Positions 5,170-5,677 of a stretch of DNA of 5,677 bases are shown here, one piece after another. Below the pieces are notes generated by a model, which saw only the letters and a list, made by a program, of their open reading frames with translations, had not been told where the DNA came from and did not search any database. The stretch spans positions 1-5,677 of the forward strand of contig JAHZJY010000082.1 in assembly GCA_022600695.1 (NCBI GenBank). Direction: 5' to 3'. The number at the start of each line of letters is the position of its first letter. The first letter of the stretch is position 1. The stretch comes from Actinomycetes bacterium (GTDB lineage Bacteria > Actinomycetota > Actinomycetes > Mycobacteriales > Mycobacteriaceae). Position numbers and translations under genes: made by a program.

Positions 5170-5257
5170 ACGGGAACCGTCGTCGCCGCGCCTCGGCGGC
5201 CGCTCACACTCCCTGCGGGCCATGGACGTCCCGTGGGGAGTGTGACACCATCAGCCC
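5170..5257. other. Short intergenic gap between secreted-protein gene and ogt
   Basis: These 88 bp contain two hairpins and no gene. A smaller one, CGCCG (5184-5188), loop CGCCT, CGGCG (5194-5198), precedes the large hairpin listed separately. No clear TANNNT -10 element is visible ahead of ogt, and no Shine-Dalgarno sequence lies at normal distance from its ATG. Confidence 0.7.
5204..5245 (+). terminator. Rho-independent-type hairpin after the secreted-protein gene
   Basis: The arms TCACACTCCCTGCGGG (5204-5219) and CCCGTGGGGAGTGTGA (5230-5245) form a 16-bp stem with two central G-U pairs and a 10-base loop. It lies 34 bp after the stop codon. No T-run follows, which is common for mycobacterial terminators. 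It ends only 12 bp before the ogt ATG, so it could also act as an operator or 5' structure for ogt. Confidence 0.65.
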
Positions 5258-5677
5258 ATGGCGCCCGTGCGATACCGCCTGGTCAATAGTCCGATCGGAC
5301 CGTTGACCCTCGCAGGCGCCGGGTTCGGCCTGTCATACCTACGGATGATCGATCAGGCCCACGAACCGAGTCGACTGGGCTGGCAATTGGCCGGGCCGGG
5401 AGTATTCGCCCGAGCCGTGGACCAACTCCGGGCGTACTTTGCTGGCGAGCTGATGGACTTCGACCTCGACCTGGAACCACTGGGCACTGAGTTTCAGCGC
5501 AGAGTGTGGGCGGCGTTGCAAACGATCCCGTACGGGCAGACCCGCACCTACGGGCAGATCGCCGACCAGATCGGCTCACCGGGGGCAGCCCGGGCCGTCG
5601 GCCTGGCCAACGCGCGCAATCCCATCAGCATCATCGTGCCCTGCCACCGGGTGATCGGGGCCTCAGGCCGGCTGACA
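5258..5677 (+). CDS. ogt: Methylated-DNA--protein-cysteine methyltransferase, partial (C-terminus beyond right edge)
   Basis: Ogt repairs O6-alkylguanine and O4-alkylthymine in DNA by transferring the alkyl group irreversibly to its own active-site cysteine. The 140 visible residues include the N-terminal domain ([10 protein letters not shown] at 10-19, AYFAGEL), the helix-turn-helix region ([15 protein letters not shown]), the [12 protein letters not shown] segment with the conserved Arg and Asn, and the active-site motif IVPCHRVIG with Cys129. From memory it is very close to Mycobacterium tuberculosis Ogt (165 residues), so about 25 C-terminal residues are missing past the edge. The start is ATG 5258; GTG 5267 is a plausible alternative that gives an N-terminus nearer to the usual one. 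No Shine-Dalgarno sequence is seen for either. In M. tuberculosis ogt sits next to alkA, but here its upstream neighbour is the glucanase gene, behind a terminator-like hairpin, so it is probably not co-transcribed with it. Confidence 0.95.
   Translation, partial: MAPVRYRLVNSPIGPLTLAGAGFGLSYLRMIDQAHEPSRLGWQLAGPGVFARAVDQLRAYFAGELMDFDLDLEPLGTEFQRRVWAALQTIPYGQTRTYGQIADQIGSPGAARAVGLANARNPISIIVPCHRVIGASGRLT

Overview
The window looks chromosomal and mycobacterial, probably a fast-growing Mycolicibacterium-type species. Three things point there. Base composition is GC-rich. The partial gene at the right edge closely matches, from memory, mycobacterial Ogt. The large central protein carries the hydrophobic linker motif (SPISWVVLAAARRQ) that I associate with big secreted proteins of this group. 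No RNA gene, transposon, integrase, CRISPR array or replication origin was seen.

Layout. Positions 1-959 (minus strand) hold the 5' part of a glutaminase gene (glsA), which leaves the window at its left edge. Positions 960-1264 are a non-coding divergent control region. It holds two near-identical 18-bp dyads exactly 40 bp apart, flanking an AT-rich -10-like element, then a strong ribosome binding site. Positions 1271-5169 (plus strand) are one large gene for a secreted, modular, cysteine-free protein. Its signal peptide (from ATG 1271) is in a different frame from the body (open from 1366, stop at 5167-5169). Positions 5170-5257 hold a 16-bp-stem hairpin. Positions 5258-5677 (plus strand) encode the first 140 residues of an Ogt-type O6-methylguanine-DNA methyltransferase, cut by the right edge.

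The central gene is the point of interest. In order, the body has: a low-complexity mycobacterial linker; a GH17-like beta-1,3-glucan hydrolase or transglycosylase domain with both catalytic Glu motifs; two tandem 120-residue modules, each ending in a DxNxDGxI calcium-loop-like motif; a PVTP proline hinge coded by a 12-bp minisatellite; a DUF1996-like domain; and five RTX nonapeptides with a serralysin-type tail. I infer a calcium-stabilised exported protein acting on beta-1,3-glucan, such as fungal or algal wall polymer. Substrate and function are not proven by sequence.

The frame break may be a real inactivating indel, a sequencing error in a G run, or a recoding site. A G6 run, a 6-nt spacer and a perfect 8-bp hairpin sit where a -1 shift would join signal peptide to body. 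The flanking glsA and ogt genes are ordinary housekeeping genes with no evident functional link to it.
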